The notes under the pieces were generated by a model. That model saw only the letters and a program-made list of their open reading frames with translations, ran no database searches and was not told the origin of the DNA. 23,163 nt of DNA from Herpomyces periplanetae (taxonomy: Eukaryota; Ascomycota; Laboulbeniomycetes; Herpomycetales; Herpomycetaceae): NCBI GenBank assembly GCA_009733715.1, contig WMKJ01000154.1:1-23163 (forward strand). The letters run 5' to 3'. Made by a program: the position numbers and the translations under genes. Shown here one piece after another: positions 1-10,447 of the stretch (positions are counted from its first letter, which is position 1; each line of letters opens with the position of its first letter).

Positions 1-261
1 ATGACAGAAAATGGCCCATAAAAATATAATTATGTATGGATGAATAGATGATGAGTGTAATCCTGAAGCAATTTTAGTGAATAATAGGGCGGGTAAAAAC
101 AATTTAACGCCCAGATTTGATAGACTTTGAGCCGTGGATTTTTCGAGTAAGCGAAGATGCGCGGCAATACCGCCGTACAAAATGAGCATAATTACCGATA
201 AACTAGCTTGGACAGCTGCAATAAATGATGTTGAATAAGATGATGGCTCGTGGGAAAACAT
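1..261 (-). CDS. Auxin efflux carrier-type membrane transporter, N-terminal part (partial)
   Basis: Reading leftward from an ATG at 261-259, 87 codons stay open to the window edge, so only the N-terminus is seen. It starts MFSHEPSSYSTSFIAAVQAS and contains a first hydrophobic helix (about residues 13-36), a polar linker with HLRLLEKSTAQSLSNLG, a second helix (KLFLPALLFTKIASGL, about 53-68) and the start of a third (about 75-87). A short lead into helix 1, a conserved polar linker and an LPALLF-type second helix are what I know from fungal members of the membrane transport/auxin efflux carrier family (PF03547), which move small molecules across ER or plasma membranes. The start was chosen by that resemblance. 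The frame stays open a little upstream of the ATG, where an acceptor-like AACAG directly precedes it, so a 5' exon is possible. The gene diverges from the phosphatase gene. Confidence 0.72.
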   Translation of the reverse strand, partial: MFSHEPSSYSTSFIAAVQASLSVIMLILYGGIAAHLRLLEKSTAQSLSNLGVKLFLPALLFTKIASGLHSSSIHPYIIIFLWAIFCH

Positions 262-2493
262 TCTGTTAAATTTTAGATGCGCACTGCCAATTAGATTTTT
301 AGACAAAGTAGACTGAGTAAGTGATCGATCAAGCAAGCCGGCAAGCAAGCAAAAATGTAATCTTTAGGTTAGTCGAATTTGCTCGTTATATGGCTGTATA
401 GCTTGATAGCACCTGTGCTTTAACCGAACCACACTGCTATAACGTTGTTTAATCATGCGAACCTAGATCCGTTTGAAACTATACTTTCGCTCGCTCACTA
501 GCTTGTTAGCTCTTCGTTGGTTCGTTCGTTCGTTCTTTAGTAATTAGTCAAGGTAGATAATCTCGTATACGCCCAAACCGATCAAACACGCTGTTGGAGG
601 GTGTATACCGGTTCAGCATAGTCTAAGTCTTTCATCCGTAAATGTTAACCGAGGATGTGTCTACAGTTAAAGTATATTGTAGTGCTAAAATATCGTCCCC
701 GTCCATATTCCCTTGCGCGCCGCGTACATATCATACATGCGTATACACTAAAGTATTGTTAGTTAATTTGTGTTAGGAAAAGCTACCTGCAGCTGGTTGT
801 ATATAATACTAGGAACGAGCTTGTGTGAGTTAATATCATTAGAATGCAAACTGTTTGCCGCTGGTTTAATTTTGATTGTGTGGAACGTTATATTGTCAAA
901 ATATTTTCAAAATTTTGTGCTCTCTTAGCCAACAAGCCACCCCTTAAATCCTACTCCCTTTAGTCACCCTTCCACTATTCGTTTCGGCATCCCGTCCCAT
1001 CCTCCAAATGACACGTGTCTACTTCCACCCAGAACTGTGGCGCATTCCATCGTAAAACGTGGCTGAGAAAATCCCATGGTATAATACGTTGTATGCGTTG
1101 GTTTAGTGTAGGAGATAAATCGTACGGCGTAAAGTGAACTGTGATAATACCTCAAAGAATCTGTCGTTTGGCTTTACAAATTTATGTGCACGTGAATTGT
1201 TTCAACTTTTATACGTTTTTAAAAGAGTTGGTTTATGATAGAGTAGGATGTAAGCGCTTTTACCGTTAACTTTCCAATGTTCTCTCACCTTAATCTAAGC
1301 GTCTTATGCGTTAATTCGTAGCTTGGCTAATCGCACATAATTCATGCTAATTTATCTCATTTTTGACAAAAATCTTTTAGAAAGATTAGCATTAAAATTA
1401 TGGATGAAAAATTATGATAACATTTACCAAGTATGAATCCACCCGTTATCATTTAAATGTGATTGTACGGCATACATCTTGGTTGTATTAGCCTAAGTGT
1501 AGTCGAGTTATCTCGTCCGTGTGTATACTTGTTTTTAACAAAACTTGTGCAGATAAGCTACTCAAATGTGTAAACAACCGTAAGGTTAAGCGTAGTACCA
1601 ACTGAGATTTCTCGTCAACAGTATACCCGCATACGATAAATCATGCTAATCACATGCATAGGCAGTCTGTACGCTCCGTCTACCTTATTATCACATGCCA
1701 GTGGTGAGCTACCCGATACACGTTCCATTATCAAGTTTAAACGCTCCTTGCCCAAGGAGCTCAACATCCAGCAGGGTATACAAGCATCCGTACACTTTTA
1801 ATGAAAACCTTGTACACTTAATTCCTGAGCTATATACCAGTGTATACTCACGAATCGTATGCACGCATGCATGCACACCCACGCATACTCGTATTAACAT
1901 TAAAGCTAACGGTATCTTAATACACCACTTACGCTGACAGGGGGAAAGAACGTTCAAGGTGAAACGGATCCGAACCAGCCGAAAGTGGCATGACAATGTT
2001 TCAGAAAAGTGGTACCTCCTAATTGGTAAGGGAAAGTGTGAACGAATCTAGTCTTACACACACCCAGATTCTTCTTTGGATTCAGCACGTGCTCACTTAG
2101 ATTTAACCTAATTATCATATATTTCAAGTGTGTGTGCATGTAGGGTTTCGAGATATAATCGATACCTTATTAAAACGAATAATCAAAGTGTGAACAAGTT
2201 ATTAAACCAACTTTACTCATCTATGATAACCTAGTTAATCACTTTGTGTGCATGACACAAGTTCATAAACTTTCGTTAGCTTCAACTTACGCTGTTGCGA
2301 GGGTGTATAAAGTTTAATGCACAATTTAATATTATATACTATCTAGTGTAATAACTTTAAAAGCTTATTACGGATAGTTTGTATATGACTCGTTTCTATA
2401 TACACTCCCAAAAGTTACGGTATGTCCAAAAGATTAATTATCCTTCTACCTACAGTTATGAAACAACCCATCTAATATCATCCATTCCACTTC

Positions 2494-2615
2494 ACCGCCT
2501 TTTCTTTCGCTATATCGTCCTTCGTCCACCAGTTGTCATGTGACTCTTAACACTACGTCACATGATGCGGCATTATTCTCGAACATTTTTTCCGGAGGAA
2601 TTTTCTAAAGGCGGT
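2494..2615. promoter_or_regulatory. Nested inverted repeats with CATGTG/CACATG arms
   Basis: Inner arms TCATGTGAC (2536-2544) and GTCACATGA (2557-2565) are a perfect 9 bp inverted pair with a 12 nt spacer. The left one sits inside a full palindrome, GTCATGTGAC (2535-2544). Outer arms ACCGCCTTT (2494-2502) and AAAGGCGGT (2607-2615) are another perfect 9 bp inverted pair with nearly the same centre. CATGTG-type cores are typical bHLH binding sites. A regulatory role is inferred only from symmetry and from the position in a divergent spacer. Confidence 0.3.
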
Positions 2616-4189
2616 AAGGCTGGTTAGTGTATGCATATCAGATAAAATTTTTCGTGTACAAAAGCAGTGCAAAGAGTGGCATTAGTATAAGCTAAGCTTA
2701 ACAAGTTTAAACGAAGGATGCTCTGTTTTGCTGGTTAACAATGATGTGCTAGCGTATAAGATATAATACGTGTAGGCATCGTTGGGTTAAGCGAACAGAA
2801 AAGCGCATATGCCACTAAGAGGACTAACTTTTTATCTTCTACTTTCGTACTTACTTCATTTTTATTTGTCCAACCGGTTTCACAGGTCTTGATCTGGATA
2901 ACAGTGGATAAGCAAACGCGTTTCCTTGCCATGAAAAGTTCACGAGTCTTGGTAAACTGTAAATCACCCGGCGGTGTGGGCGCGTGCCATCACACTGTAG
3001 GACTATGATTGATTAAGTTATCGGGAAACTGGTGTATGTACATTGAAGTTACTTAATGTTTTAACATGATACTGGTCACGCAAATTTGTGTAAACGTACG
3101 TATACTGAGGTACATGGGTAAATTTGTCGGGTCGGTTACACAAGCGAATTTATCTATATACATCTTTATCACTTACTCGCTGGCTTTCCCACGTCCCCCA
3201 TGCTTAGCTTACACTTTGGATTGACTAACTTGGACTAGCTTAACTTTGGCTTTTAGTAAGGGATACCTAGTGTATGAATAAAATCCAACAATTAGACGTC
3301 CACGCTACCACAACTACAGGAGTAAATGACATGAAATGAGAAATCGAAAATACACACTTTCGCACGTTTATCATGTTAAATTACTATCGTTATTAATCAA
3401 TGAACCTGATTTACTCGTTTCTTCGACTTTTATCACGTGAATTTACAGGTAATATTTACTGGTCATGATAACCGTTGAACGTTGTGAGTAGCGTACGTTA
3501 ATGGCACGTGAAGAGTCTTGCTTGGTACAGATTCGTCTGATTAACGTGCATATACTTAGCCATGAATGTCTCGTAAGTTATAACGGCTATCCAAGCAGGT
3601 ACTACGCTAAAGTGAGTTCTTCAAAGCTTTCCAAAGAATAAGCTATAGTAGTATGCAAAGTAGCTCAATATAGATCCAAAGATTGGATAAATTTCAGTTA
3701 ACATTCATAACATACGTTGTAAATATCCGCAAATATAAATCAAGACTGCTAAAACTTATACACACTGGAGAAATTGTTAACATAGACAACGCTTTATTGG
3801 GTTAACATATTTGAAATATATGGCGAGTGACTTGTGAAGACTGGCAATGCAGCTAGTTTATTTTTAGCCGTGGCGACAGCCCCAAAACCCGATAGACAGG
3901 ATGAACCGTTAACTAACGGGTTCAATCGTAACGAATTAAGTCTGATTAGTATATGTCAGGCAGCGATAAATTTTTACGTATGTGCGTCCAGTCCCGAAGT
4001 ATTGATTGCTCACATTTATATTATACGCGTAAAGTATGACATAAAATGACGCTCGTACTTCCCGATGATAACGCGTTTATTCATTTAAATAGCTTAGCTT
4101 TACACTTTAACAGTGGCAAGCGGAGAGCGAGGCGGGGCGGCGCGACGCGCTGGAGCGCCGCGTACATCTGTAACCCGAGTTTTTCTCTT

Positions 4190-5190
4190 GAAAAAGGAAA
4201 CTTTAAGCCAACTTTTCCACTTCCCATGATCTCACCTTCATCGTCACCCTTGTCCGTATCCTCATCTTCCCTTTACCCCTCATTCCCGTTAATACGCACC
4301 ATACTATGCCCAAAACTTACGCTTCATATACACTAAATCACCGCAGTATCACACTAAGGAAAATTTCCCTATACAATCATTTTAACGTGCCCTAACTTCT
4401 TCCTTTTGCGCGGGTCTGGTACTTTTTTAAAATTTTAACCTTTTCTCAAACGTTCACACACACATTTCAACAATCTACAATAATTTTTACTCCTTCTGTT
4501 TTAGTATTATATGTCATCAACACTTTCCTTGAATTTGCCTCGCTACTACGTCCCTAAACTCGCTTTGTCATTTCGTAAACCCATCACTCTCCATCGCCCC
4601 TTCCTATTTTATACAATTTATTACCGTTGTCCTCATCGCTTCTCCCCTATTTATTTCCGGATAATTCTTTCTTATCGGACGCAACTTCTTCAAGTATTTT
4701 TTCTCCGATACCGTTTCCCGGTCTTGCGCGCGCCCCTTTTCCTTTTTACTCGTATATATATATCCGACACGACCCCGTTTCAATTCGTTTTCTCCCGATC
4801 CTTTTCACCCTTTTCCCTTTTTCCCATTTCCACTTCTGCCCTCTTTCATCCTTTCTTCCTTCGTTTTACGCGCGCGCATGCAACCGCTTCCTTCTAATTG
4901 ACCTACATTTTCTTACTCGCGCTTCTTAATCGCCATTCTTGCTTTGCTTCTACTTACCCACACTTTTAATCTTAATTTTACCCATACCTTTTCTTTTTGT
5001 CTTCCTTCTAAACTAACTTATAATCCATCTTCCTTCTTATCACCTTACACACTTTCCCCTTCAACGTTAATTTTCCTTCTGGCTGCCTTACCTTGATTTT
5101 AACTCCCCATCTATTTTCCACCAATCTAATCTGTGCTGCACCACATTGCACTATACGGTCTTTTTCTCTCCTGCGTGTATCCATTCTTGT
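4190..5190 (+). promoter_or_regulatory. Pyrimidine-rich leader/promoter tract upstream of the phosphatase gene
   Basis: About 1 kb of plus strand is dominated by C and T (runs such as TTCCTTTTGC, CCTTTTCCCTTTTTCCC) right up to the phosphatase ATG. CT-rich tracts just upstream of translation starts are common in fungal promoters and long 5' leaders, though this one is unusually long. The bias creates spurious long open frames (for example 4511-4897) rich in S, P, F and R, which I do not call genes. The transcription start cannot be placed from sequence. Confidence 0.45.
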
Positions 5191-5197
5191 TATCACC

Positions 5198-6775
5198 ATG
5201 ATGTCTGAACCTTCGGCATCCTCAACCCCTCAACCGGCTAATTCTTCTTTTCTCCTTCGTCCGACTTCACATTCTCCCGCAAAACGGTACCGAAACTTAA
5301 AGAATCTTGCTGTTAATACTGCTTCCGCTACATCGTTCGGTAAAGTTATCTCAACCGCTCAGTTCCCACTTGTTAGTGCCGCAGCTGCTGTTTCATCCAA
5401 TCATGGCTTTCCCGCTACATCCTGTGCTCCCGCATCAAGTGTTGCTACATCTACTACAACATCATCTTACCTTACCTCAGAGCGCAACAATTCTTCCTTA
5501 CCTATGCCTACTCCGTTACTTGGAAAATTCACTACATCTAAACCAAAGAAAAGTAATCGTCTGGGGTTAACTATTGCCACTCCATCAACCTGCGAATTTC
5601 CTTGTCGACTTGATCCATCTACGCCTGCTACTGCCGTCAATAAACCTTCGACACTGGGCTTTGGGAACTTGCAAAAATCGCCTTCTTATCCACTTCCCAC
5701 AGCTAAGTTTCCTCCACTCGGCGGAATGAGCTTACCTACAGTCCGCAAAAATCGGGACAGTTTAATGGATTCCCGCATCTACATATTTCAGTCCATTACA
5801 CCGGCAAAAAATTCCAGATCCGATAAACTTGGAGTTGCGTTTTCCAAACCTCCTCAGTCAGATGAAACTACAATCGCGGCTGGCTGTGATTCGGATGGCG
5901 CCTGGAGCGAACCGAATTTCGACCTGCCTTTGTCTCGTGAACAGAGGCCCGATGCATATCCAAACGGTCCTATTTGTATATGTGAACCTAACGTGGATTT
6001 GTATCTTGAACCTACCGCAGAAATAGCTTCTCGCTATGATGTAGTAATAAACGTAGCCAAGGAAGTTAAAAATCCCTTTAATCCCACAAAATCACCTCCA
6101 GGTTTGGACGAAAATCGAACTGGGTTGCATCATATCAAGCGATTTCTTAGTCCACCTCTTTCTTCGACATCCAAGTTCACCCACAGGAACTACTCTTTAA
6201 ACTTGTCTACTTCACCTTCTACTACGCCACCGCCATCACAAACTTGTCTAGAGCCGCCCATCACATCACCAAATTTCTTAAAGTCCTCTGTCCTTCGATC
6301 AGGCCCACTATCATCATTAAAGACTCGTGGACTACCAGCGTCTCAAGATTGCGGAATTCATCGGTCTCAGTCATTATCGTCTAGGTTAACTACATCTCAA
6401 AACGAAGACATCTTTTCCGCAAGTACTGCGGTAAACGTTAATTCCCAAGTTACCAATGCGCCGCCCGAGTACATTCATATACCCTGGGAGCATAATTCCG
6501 ATATTGTGTCTGACTTGAAAGTTTTAGTTAGGTTGATTGACCAAAAGGTTTCATCACGGAAACGTGTTCTTATCCACTGTCAATGTGGCGTGTCACGGTC
6601 CGCATCACTCGTGGTAGCATATGTTATCTATAAAAACCCTCACTTAAACGTTGCCGATGCTTACAACGTTGTTAAGCGCAGAAGCAAATGGATTGGTCCA
6701 AACATGAATCTTATAATGCAACTTCAAGAGTTTCGCGATGCTTGTCAGCGTGATGAATTCCTAGCATCATCATGA
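5198..6775 (+). CDS. Dual-specificity (MAP kinase) phosphatase, Msg5/Pmp1-like
   Basis: Intronless, 525 aa. It starts at the first of two ATGs in a good context (TCACCATGATG); the frame is open further upstream only through the CT-rich leader. The catalytic P-loop HCQCGVSRSAS (from residue 460, Cys461, Arg467) fits HC-x5-R, followed by the AYNVVKRRS and IGPNMNLIMQLQEF blocks typical of dual-specificity phosphatases. The domain's first part (YPNGPICICEPNVDLYLEP, about 252-270, to NVAKEVKNPF, about 293) is separated from IHIPWEHNSD (about 424-435; the Asp is the likely general acid) by roughly 130 residues of Ser/Pro/Thr-rich sequence. The long N-terminus is also low-complexity and holds KRYRNLKNLAV (29-39), a basic-then-hydrophobic pattern like a MAPK docking site. 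By family it should dephosphorylate the Thr and Tyr of activated MAP kinases (cell-integrity or pheromone type). The exact orthologue is uncertain. Confidence 0.92.
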   Translation: MMSEPSASSTPQPANSSFLLRPTSHSPAKRYRNLKNLAVNTASATSFGKVISTAQFPLVSAAAAVSSNHGFPATSCAPASSVATSTTTSSYLTSERNNSSLPMPTPLLGKFTTSKPKKSNRLGLTIATPSTCEFPCRLDPSTPATAVNKPSTLGFGNLQKSPSYPLPTAKFPPLGGMSLPTVRKNRDSLMDSRIYIFQSITPAKNSRSDKLGVAFSKPPQSDETTIAAGCDSDGAWSEPNFDLPLSREQRPDAYPNGPICICEPNVDLYLEPTAEIASRYDVVINVAKEVKNPFNPTKSPPGLDENRTGLHHIKRFLSPPLSSTSKFTHRNYSLNLSTSPSTTPPPSQTCLEPPITSPNFLKSSVLRSGPLSSLKTRGLPASQDCGIHRSQSLSSRLTTSQNEDIFSASTAVNVNSQVTNAPPEYIHIPWEHNSDIVSDLKVLVRLIDQKVSSRKRVLIHCQCGVSRSASLVVAYVIYKNPHLNVADAYNVVKRRSKWIGPNMNLIMQLQEFRDACQRDEFLASS

Positions 6776-8470
6776 TATGAGCGCATTTGTGCTAGCGCCT
6801 TTTCCCCCCCCCCCTCTCCCTTTACGGCAAGGTATTGTCGATTCATAGTGACGTTTGACCGATATGTGCGAGTGTAAACTCGTATAGCGTGAAAGTGTCA
6901 TAATTTGCTTGCAAATGAAGCTTTCTCAAGCCCGCTCGCGCATTCTCCTTTGCGTAAAATAGATCTATTGTTTTGAGGTTTTTTTTATCGTCATTATCCG
7001 ATTTCACATCTCTGCATTATTCACGTTCATTTACGCTCCATATCTTTTTCTATTTCATTAACTCTCTGATGTAGCACCACGCATTAAGGTCACCACATTC
7101 CCCTTTCTTACGTTTTGTGTGCGTGCGCCGACTCCAGACTCTGATCATATTTTCTACCAATTTATCTCGGTTCTGTTGCGTTGTAAATTCCCATTATTCT
7201 AATGATTTTTTGAGATTGTCAGTCAGTGTGTGTGTGTGGTTACTTTCGTATACTACTCAGGTTGTGTCTTGTACATACTACACTTGCATTTATTAGCTTG
7301 ATTGTCCCCTACTGTGTTTCTTGTTGATGGCACGTACGTGCGCTCATTCTATGCTTTTCGATGCGCTGATCGCTGGTAGTGGGGAGAATGGGTGCTAGTG
7401 CACGGCCAATATTTGGTTTTTGTACGAGTTAGTACTGTGCTAAAAATGAGAATGTATTTTTGTGGATGTCTGTGTGGTATATGATTAATTAGTGATTTTG
7501 AGCGGAGTCCAATTAGTATTTATCTGTTTCGCCCTCACTTTTGCTAATATATAACTATTTTACAGGACTTCATACACTCAAGTTTATCCACATTATAAAA
7601 TATATTTTCAGTAAGCATACCACTGTAATATTATCCCCATTATATCCGTCTTTATACTCGTTCCGTGCAATTCTTGTCCTGGTCCCAATAAAAGTTTCTC
7701 ACACCCTCCTTCCCGTTCACGTGACCTATGCTCACGGGACTGGCAAGGCTTACTATCCGGCGGTTGTGCACAGCCTCTTGAAGCTTGCGTGGCGTAGTGT
7801 GGATGGTGGGTTATGTAATTGGGGAGAGGGGCACGTGGGGAGGACGCGGTATGGAAAGGTAGATGTAAACGTTTATCGGTTTGGGGCAAAGTGGTTTGGG
7901 GTTAATATATGTTTACGGTAAACTTTAATAGTTGTTACAATATATACGTAAATATAAGCCTTGAATTTAACCTACCCTGACCTTACATACGCCGGATTTT
8001 ACCCTTTGCCAATCCGAAATTTATCCGTTCCATCTATACTGTGGATGTGGCGCAGTGTGGCGAGTGGGACTGGTGGCTGGAGGAAAAGAATTGGAGTTTG
8101 GAGATAAGTTTGTATGGAACATTAAAATTTATCAATCCGTCACCAAAAAATAATTATTGGATGTTAAAAAAAGGTGAAGTTTTCTTTTTATTATAGTTCA
8201 TCGGCTCTTTATCATCTAAGTTAATATTAACATTAGGATTTGGTTTAAAGTTTATAGCAAAACTAAACTCTTTTTCCCATTACATCACATAGTATTTAAC
8301 CCAAGGGAATATCTACTCATGCGTCATTTCTTTTTGATATATACAAACATCAAATTCCAAGACGGATAGTTTAGAGGTTTATGTATCAAAACTTTCAAAA
8401 TTAAAATAGAACTTTTACCTTCATTCATAATTTAATTAGTGTACACTCATATACTTTACTCACCCTTACA
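6776..8470. other. Intergenic region between phosphatase and Tms1 genes, no gene seen
   Basis: These 1.7 kb hold the phosphatase 3' end and the Tms1 promoter. Visible details are a C11 homopolymer at 6804-6814 inside a CT tract, a short GT run near 7226-7238, CACGTG sites near 7722 and 7832, and a TA-rich stretch from about 8100 to the Tms1 start. Open frames at 7541-7921 and 7608-7889 overlap on opposite strands and show no domain, so I treat them as chance. Confidence 0.55.
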
Positions 8471-10126
8471 ATGGGGGCATTTTTATCCCTCCCATTACTC
8501 TTCATACCAAGCTGTGGTACGGTACGAACGCATAAACTCATCATATACTTACTCGTACACTAACTAAATCCTCTTAGGTTTTGGCTTGTCTTGCTTCAAC
8601 CTGCGGTGCCGCAACTTGTTCAGTTTTATGCCGTTCGTGCAGTAATTGTCAAAATAGGTAAAATCACCAAAGTATCAACTGATCTCCTACTTATCGTAAA
8701 TCAAAATGTCGAGAATCAAAACTCTTACTCTCATACTTTTAGTTTACTCACGAGAATCGCGTATGCTCTAACATTTCTCATCAACTCAATATTATCATGG
8801 CTCATGTTAACAGACTGGGCTGTGAAAAAACTGCAAAAATTAACGCTCAACTCCATGAAAATAACTTGCCTTAACAAGGATTGTTATGGCTTCATCGCCG
8901 TTCATCGAATTAACTTCGCCCTGGGGATTTTACACTTATTCCTTGCTTTACTATTACTCGGTGTGCGGACTTCAAGGAATTCTAGAGCTCCAATACAAAA
9001 TGGTTTTTGGGGCCCCAAATTAATAGCCTGGCTGTCCAGCATCATCATTTGCTTCATGATTCCTGACGCTTTTTTCGTCGTTTGGGGCAATTATTTCGCC
9101 CTCGCCGGTGCTGTATTATTCCCATTACTTGGTTTAATTCTCCTTGTAGATCTTGCTCACGTTTGGGCGGAATATTGCTTGGAACGCATCGAAGATTCAG
9201 ATTCCAATGTGTGGCGATACGTACTAGTCGGCTCAACCTTCGCTATGTATGCTGCATCCATCGGAATGACGGTTGTTATGTACATCTTTTTCGCTCACAA
9301 AGGATGTCATATTAATCAGGCTTCTATCACAATTAACTTAATTCTCTTTGTAATTGTGTCTGCCTTATCCATCAATCCCATCGTTCAATCAGCTAATCCC
9401 AGAGCCGGTTTAGCTCAAGCTGCGATGGTCACCGTATACTGTACTTATCTCACAATGTCTGCTGTTGGTATGGAACCTGATGACAAAAACTGCAATCCAC
9501 TAGTCAGAGGTCACGGAACAAGAACTGCATCAACAGTTTTGGGTGCTATCGTTACTTTCCTAACCATGGCCTATACTACTACTCGCGCCGCAACTTATGG
9601 CATTCCTAATGGAAATCCATACCAATATTCCCGAATTCGTGCATCTCACGATAACTACTCCCCTAGTGCATCATCTTATCATGATCTTATAACTCAACAG
9701 CCTGAATCTCGCCGCAAAATTCGTATAGCAGCTCTTCAAGCTGCCGTTCAAACTGGTGCTTTACCCCCCACTGTCCTCGATGATATAGATGACAATTATA
9801 ATGATGATCCCGATGATGAAAACTCAAGTCCTTCACACTTTTATGCCTCCTCACGAAAACGGAATATGGTTGACGATGAACGTGGTGGTATACAGTATAA
9901 CTATAGTGTGTTTCATATAGTCTTTTTTCTCGCAACCACTTGGGTTGCTACTCTGCTCACAATGAACGTTAATCCTCAGGACAAAGCTGGTGATTTTATA
10001 GCCGTTGGTCGTACGTATTGGGCTAGTTGGGTAAAAATAATCTCTTCGTGGGTTTGTTATGCTCTATTTGCTTGGAGTCTGACTGCACCTGTCATGTTCC
10101 CTGATCGTTTTGAATATTTATCATAA
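8471..10126 (+). CDS. TMS1: Tms1/SERINC family multipass membrane protein
   Basis: Three exons: 8471-8521, 8578-8657 and 8743-10126, giving 504 aa. Intron 1 (8522-8577, GTACGA...CTAAC...TTAG) and intron 2 (8658-8742, GTAAAA...TTTTAG) restore the conserved N-terminus MGAFLSLPLLFIPSCGT-VLACLAS, a cysteine-rich stretch (TCGAATCSVLCRSCSNC) and then TRIAYAL. The rest follows Tms1/SERINC closely: ILSWLMLTDWA, CYGFIAVHRINFALG, IQNGFWGPKLIAWL, VVWGNYFALAGAVLF, LVDLAHVWAEYCLE, TYLTMSAVGMEPDD, YTTTRAA, then an Asp-rich hydrophilic loop (DDIDDNYNDDPDDE), YNYSVFHIVFFLATTWVA and a last helix ending MFPDRFEYLS. About ten or eleven membrane segments are visible. SERINC proteins sit in endosomal, vacuolar or plasma membranes and have been linked to serine-derived lipids; the fungal role is poorly defined. 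Length and sequence look intact. Confidence 0.97.
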
Positions 10127-10447
10127 AACTGCTGAAATTTCAGCGATTTGGCCGAAACTAATACATCTGGATTAATACATCATAACCGTATTATCTAATT
10201 TACCATGTCATGATATTTTCGTGATGAAAATAGCTTGCATTAACCATCATGCCTTAGTTTTACCACATCTCATAGTATTGCTGTCGACGAATAGTTGATT
10301 AAATTTAATTCGGATAAGATAAGTAAAAATTATTTAATTCATTAAATTCCATTCAGAACTCCTTTTCAGTTCCATCGTTTCGGAGGCTCCATGGTAAACT
10401 GCTCTCTGCCAAATTGTCCCTCGCTCAACAATCACCTAGCTTAAGCA
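10127..10447. other. Spacer between Tms1 and the small secreted-protein gene
   Basis: This is 321 bp of AT-rich sequence with no coding signal. Four nt after the Tms1 stop lies a perfect 14 bp palindrome, GCTGAAATTTCAGC (10131-10144), which could form a small hairpin in the 3' UTR. A short GC-richer patch near 10375-10440 precedes the next ATG. The promoter of the secreted-protein gene must lie here. Confidence 0.5.

Larger units (their letters stand above)
262..5197. other. Long divergent intergenic region (4.9 kb), no gene seen
   Basis: This stretch lies between two divergently transcribed genes and should hold both promoters and 5' leaders. I find no convincing coding region on either strand; the open frames are short, have no recognisable domains and are compositional. 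It contains a short GTTC tandem tract (about 513-536), many GTATAC motifs, five perfect CACGTG E-box palindromes (1012-1017, 1189-1194, 2086-2091, 3434-3439, 3505-3510), a nested inverted repeat at 2494-2615 and a pyrimidine-rich final kilobase. Its composition looks unique rather than repeat-derived. Confidence 0.6.

Noticed and set aside
513-536. GTTC tandem tract as a CRISPR or telomere-like array
   Set aside because: Only a few 4 bp units; a simple microsatellite in the transporter's upstream region.
1695-1996. Overlapping open frames on both strands in the divergent spacer
   Set aside because: No domain, no conserved composition and mutual overlap on opposite strands; best explained as chance in a less AT-rich stretch.
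4511-4897. 128-codon open frame upstream of the phosphatase
   Set aside because: It is made of CT-rich low-complexity sequence, overlaps another open frame at 4627-4929 in a different phase, and has no domain or signal. It is a product of the pyrimidine bias.
5093-5197. N-terminal extension of the phosphatase frame by 35 codons
   Set aside because: There is no ATG in this part. The frame is only open through CT-rich leader, while ATGATG at 5198 has a good context and begins a protein-like sequence.
7541-7921. 126-codon plus frame between phosphatase and Tms1
   Set aside because: The sequence has no recognisable motif, conflicts with a minus frame at 7608-7889, and lies in the presumed Tms1 promoter.
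8591-8742. Continuous frame upstream of Tms1 exon 3 as the true N-terminus
   Set aside because: The reading through 8591-8742 does not resemble Tms1, whereas removing introns 8522-8577 and 8658-8742 restores the conserved MGAFLSLPLL and Cys-rich start.
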